Below are positions 5,619 through 7,715 of a stretch of 7,715 nucleotides of DNA, in pieces. A program made the position numbers and the translations under genes. Location of the stretch: positions 3,458 through 11,172 of the forward strand of contig DUEQ01000533.1 of the NCBI GenBank assembly GCA_011192085.1, given 5' to 3'. The notes beneath the pieces were generated by a model that made no database searches, was not told where the DNA came from, and saw only the letters and a program-made list of their open reading frames with translations. The stretch's first letter is position 1; every line of letters starts with the position of its first letter. The stretch is from Caldilineae bacterium. GTDB taxonomy: Bacteria; Chloroflexota; Anaerolineae; J102.

Positions 5619-6569
5619 ATGCGCGCACTGGTCACTGGCGCGGCCGGCTTCGTGGGTCGCCATCTCATCCAATTCCTGTTGAACGCGACCGATTTCGAGA
5701 TCATCGGCTCGGTCTACTACAAGCTGCCTCTGCCCTCCCATGACTCCCCGCGCGTCCATTTCGAGCATGTGGATTTGCAGGACGAGGAGGCCGTCAATGA
5801 TTTCATCGCCCGCTGGCGGCCCGATTACACGTTCCACCTGGCGGGGCAATCCTTCGTGCCTTATTCCTGGCGCAACCCCTGGCTCACCTTCGACCAGAAT
5901 GTCCACATCCAGCTTAATCTCTTCCGGGCCATGATCCGGGCGGAGCTGGATGGCCGGATCCTCGTGGTGGGATCGGGGGATGAGTACGGGGCCATTGAGC
6001 CGGGCGATCTGCCCATCGACGAAAACACGCCCTTGCGCCCCATCTCCCCCTACGCGGTGAGCAAAATCGCCCAGGATTTTCTGGGATGGCAGTATCATCA
6101 CAGTCATGGCATCCACGCGGTGCGGGTGCGCCCCTTCAACCACATCGGACCGGGCCAGCGGGAGATGTTCGTCGCGTCCAGCTTCGCCAAACAGATCGCA
6201 GAGATCGAAGCGGGCCGGCGCGAACCGGTCCTGCGGCATGGGAATTTGGAAGCCCGTCGGGATTTCACCGACGTGCGGGATATGGTTCGGGCCTACTGGC
6301 TGCTCCTCAACCAAGGTCAGCCGGGCGAAGTGTACAACGCGGGCAGCGGCCGCGCGGTCAGCATCCAGCAGATTCTGGACATCTTCCTGAGCATGAGCCG
6401 GGTCCCCATCCGCACAGAACGTGATCCCGAGCGCATGCGCCCCTCCGACATTCCTGTCATCGTCTGCGACCCCACCCGCCTGCATCTCACCACCGGCTGG
6501 CGAGCCGACATCCCTCTGGAAAAAACCCTCGCCGACATCCTCGATGATTGGCGAGCGAAAGTCAGATAA
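5619..6569 (+). CDS. rmd: GDP-4-dehydro-6-deoxy-D-mannose reductase (GDP-D-rhamnose synthesis)
   Basis: This 316-residue short-chain dehydrogenase reduces GDP-4-keto-6-deoxy-D-mannose to GDP-D-rhamnose in the cytoplasm. It has the extended-SDR Rossmann motif GAAGFVG (7-13), a VDLQD acidic turn (51-55), the Ser-containing VGSGDEYG (117-124) and the catalytic YAVSK (Y145, K149). RPFNHIGPGQ (171-180) is characteristic of this reductase family, and RRDFTDVRD (213-221) and RPSDIPV (274-280) fit the substrate-binding half. The length is close to known RMD proteins of about 300 residues. The ATG at 5619 is chosen because MRALVTGAAG begins directly at the first beta strand and the -10 element lies just upstream; an in-frame ATG at 5562 would add 19 residues unlike the family and place the promoter inside the gene. 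gmd follows after 26 bases. It is not the GDP-L-fucose synthase type. Stereospecificity, D-rhamnose against 6-deoxy-D-talose, is inferred. Confidence 0.9.
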   Translation: MRALVTGAAGFVGRHLIQFLLNATDFEIIGSVYYKLPLPSHDSPRVHFEHVDLQDEEAVNDFIARWRPDYTFHLAGQSFVPYSWRNPWLTFDQNVHIQLNLFRAMIRAELDGRILVVGSGDEYGAIEPGDLPIDENTPLRPISPYAVSKIAQDFLGWQYHHSHGIHAVRVRPFNHIGPGQREMFVASSFAKQIAEIEAGRREPVLRHGNLEARRDFTDVRDMVRAYWLLLNQGQPGEVYNAGSGRAVSIQQILDIFLSMSRVPIRTERDPERMRPSDIPVIVCDPTRLHLTTGWRADIPLEKTLADILDDWRAKVR

Positions 6570-6595
6570 CCCTTCCATACAACGAGGTATGATTT

Positions 6596-7591
6596 ATGCC
6601 AAAGGCGCTGATCACCGGGATCACGGGCCAGGATGGCTCGTATCTGGCCGAACTCTTACTCGAAAAAGGCTACGACGTCATCGGCGTCGTGCGTCGCAGC
6701 AGCACCAGCAACTTCAGTCGCATCGAGCACATCCAACACAAAATCCACATCGTCCAGGGCGACCTCATCGACCAGGCCAGCCTCATCCACCTGCTGGAGG
6801 AGCATCGCCCAGACGAAGTCTATAATCTCGCGGCCCAATCCTTCGTGCCCACATCGTGGGGCCAACCCCTGCTGACAGGGGAGGTCACCGCGTTGGGCGT
6901 CACCCGCATGCTGGAGGCCATCCACATCGTAGACAAGCGCATCCGTTTCTACCAGGCGTCCAGCAGCGAGATGTTCGGCAAGGTGCGGGAAGTGCCCCAG
7001 CGGGAAACCACCCCCTTCTATCCCCGCAGCCCCTATGGCGTGGCCAAGGTCTACGGGCACTGGATCACCGTGAATTATCGAGAGAGTTACGATCTGTACG
7101 CGGTCTCGGGCATCCTCTTCAACCATGAATCCCCCCGCCGCGGGTTGGAGTTCCTGCCCCGCAAGGTCTCCTACGGCGTGGCCTGCATCGTGCTTGGCCT
7201 GGCCGATGAGCTGCGGGTGGGGAATCTGGAAGCTCGTCGGGACTGGGGCTACGCTGCGGACTATGTTCGCGGGATGTGGATGATGCTTCAGCAGGACAAG
7301 CCCGACGACTATGTCCTGGCCACGGGCGAGACCCACACCGTGGGCGAGCTCATTCGCATCGCGTTCGAGCACGCAGACCTGGATTGGGAGCGCTATGTGA
7401 AGATCGATCCCCGCTATTACCGGCCCGCGGAGGTGGACCTCCTGGTGGGCGATCCCTCCAAGGCCCGCCGCGAGCTGGGTTGGGAGCCCGAGGTCTCCTT
7501 CAAAGAGCTCGTGGAGATGATGGTCGATGCGGACATCGAGCGCCTGCAAAAGGCCCAATCCCATCGCACCACCCCCAATATCGACTGGTAA
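6596..7591 (+). CDS. gmd: GDP-mannose 4,6-dehydratase
   Basis: The 331-residue enzyme converts GDP-D-mannose to GDP-4-keto-6-deoxy-D-mannose, using NADP as a recycled cofactor. Recognisable family motifs are the Rossmann loop GITGQDG (8-14), R33-R34 likely for the NADP 2'-phosphate, the active-site ASSSEMFG (121-128, with S123 where many homologues have Thr), PYGVAK (Y147, K151), FNHESPRRG (175-183), [11 protein letters not shown] (214-224) and [10 protein letters not shown] (271-280). It is shorter than the 373-residue E. coli enzyme and lacks the insert of about 40 residues before the DPRYxRPAEV motif, as other short GMDs do. GAGG (6584-6587), 8 bases before the ATG, is a moderate ribosome binding site. 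The gene begins 26 bases after rmd and supplies the rmd substrate, so the two form an operon. It shares paralogous motifs with rmd, such as QSFVP-x-SW and GNLEARRD. Confidence 0.95.
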   Translation: MPKALITGITGQDGSYLAELLLEKGYDVIGVVRRSSTSNFSRIEHIQHKIHIVQGDLIDQASLIHLLEEHRPDEVYNLAAQSFVPTSWGQPLLTGEVTALGVTRMLEAIHIVDKRIRFYQASSSEMFGKVREVPQRETTPFYPRSPYGVAKVYGHWITVNYRESYDLYAVSGILFNHESPRRGLEFLPRKVSYGVACIVLGLADELRVGNLEARRDWGYAADYVRGMWMMLQQDKPDDYVLATGETHTVGELIRIAFEHADLDWERYVKIDPRYYRPAEVDLLVGDPSKARRELGWEPEVSFKELVEMMVDADIERLQKAQSHRTTPNIDW

Positions 7592-7715
7592 TCATGAAAC
7601 GCGGATGCCGCGGATGCGTTACTATCTTGGCTGACCAGGGGGCAATAGGTCGAACGAAGCCTGATGGCGCCAGATTTACTATTCTTTCCGTTTCCTGGTT
7701 TACTGAATTCCCTAT
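7592..7715. other. Unassigned right edge with a composition shift
   Basis: After the gmd stop, hand-counted GC of 7621-7715 is about 47%, and only about 36% over the last 45 bases, clearly below the GC-rich genes. A plus-strand frame opening with ATG at 7594 stays open to the window edge (at least 40 codons, starting MKRGCRGCVTILADQG). Two minus-strand frames are also open, so this is weak evidence. There is no Shine-Dalgarno site before 7594, and the first codons lie in a tandem repeat. It could be the start of a gene, spacer, or the edge of an inserted element. Confidence 0.35.
7600..7617. repeat. Perfect 9-base tandem duplication
   Basis: CGCGGATGC occurs twice with no gap (7600-7608 and 7609-7617), starting eight bases after the gmd stop. 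If the open frame from 7594 were real it would encode RGC-RGC. The repeat fits the pattern of short tandem units in the other gaps, which favours non-coding spacer. Confidence 0.6.

Noticed and set aside
5466..6578. Minus-strand open frame of 370 codons opposite rmd
   Set aside because: No family resemblance, and it would run through the rmd promoter and the whole conserved rmd coding sequence.
6656..7564. Minus-strand open frame of 302 codons opposite gmd
   Set aside because: Antisense to a strongly conserved gmd; no start signal or recognisable domain.
5619..7591. GDP-L-fucose pathway (gmd plus fcl)
   Set aside because: The partner gene has the RPFNHIGPGQ and RPSD motifs of the RMD family and not those of the epimerase-reductase Fcl.

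Overview
The window looks like part of a GC-rich bacterial chromosome. The best guess is a member of Chloroflexota (Anaerolineae/Caldilineae-like). That placement is an inference from three things: a large GT-C membrane glycosyltransferase ending in a PA14 domain, a promoter sitting directly on a start codon, and gaps filled with short degenerate tandem repeats. No rRNA, tRNA, CRISPR array or transposase gene was seen.

Layout. Three genes lie on the minus strand, read from right to left: a 855-residue membrane glycosyltransferase-like protein with a C-terminal PA14 domain (2830-5397), a Cys-type glutathione S-transferase homologue (2129-2794), and a Glu/Leu/Phe/Val-type amino acid dehydrogenase fused to two CBS domains (60-1922). 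Two genes lie divergently on the plus strand: GDP-4-keto-6-deoxy-D-mannose reductase (rmd, 5619-6569) and GDP-mannose 4,6-dehydratase (gmd, 6596-7591). The last ~120 bases hold a tandem repeat and then more AT-rich DNA that I cannot assign.

How the genes fit together. gmd and rmd form a two-step route from GDP-D-mannose to GDP-D-rhamnose, and with the neighbouring membrane glycosyltransferase they suggest a cell-surface glycan locus. The GST homologue and the dehydrogenase have no obvious link to this. The divergent gap (5398-5618) appears to hold back-to-back promoters sharing one -35 region. The plus-strand promoter would give a leaderless rmd mRNA, while the minus-strand one would give a leader of about 150 nt.

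Most interesting points: (1) every gap except the 26-base rmd-gmd spacer and the 59 bases at the left edge contains a degenerate short tandem repeat, with units of 7, 8 or 9 bp that differ from gap to gap; (2) the dehydrogenase has a CBS pair, and its pocket residues look like those of leucine dehydrogenase rather than glutamate dehydrogenase; (3) the region upstream of the dehydrogenase can fold into mutually exclusive hairpins.
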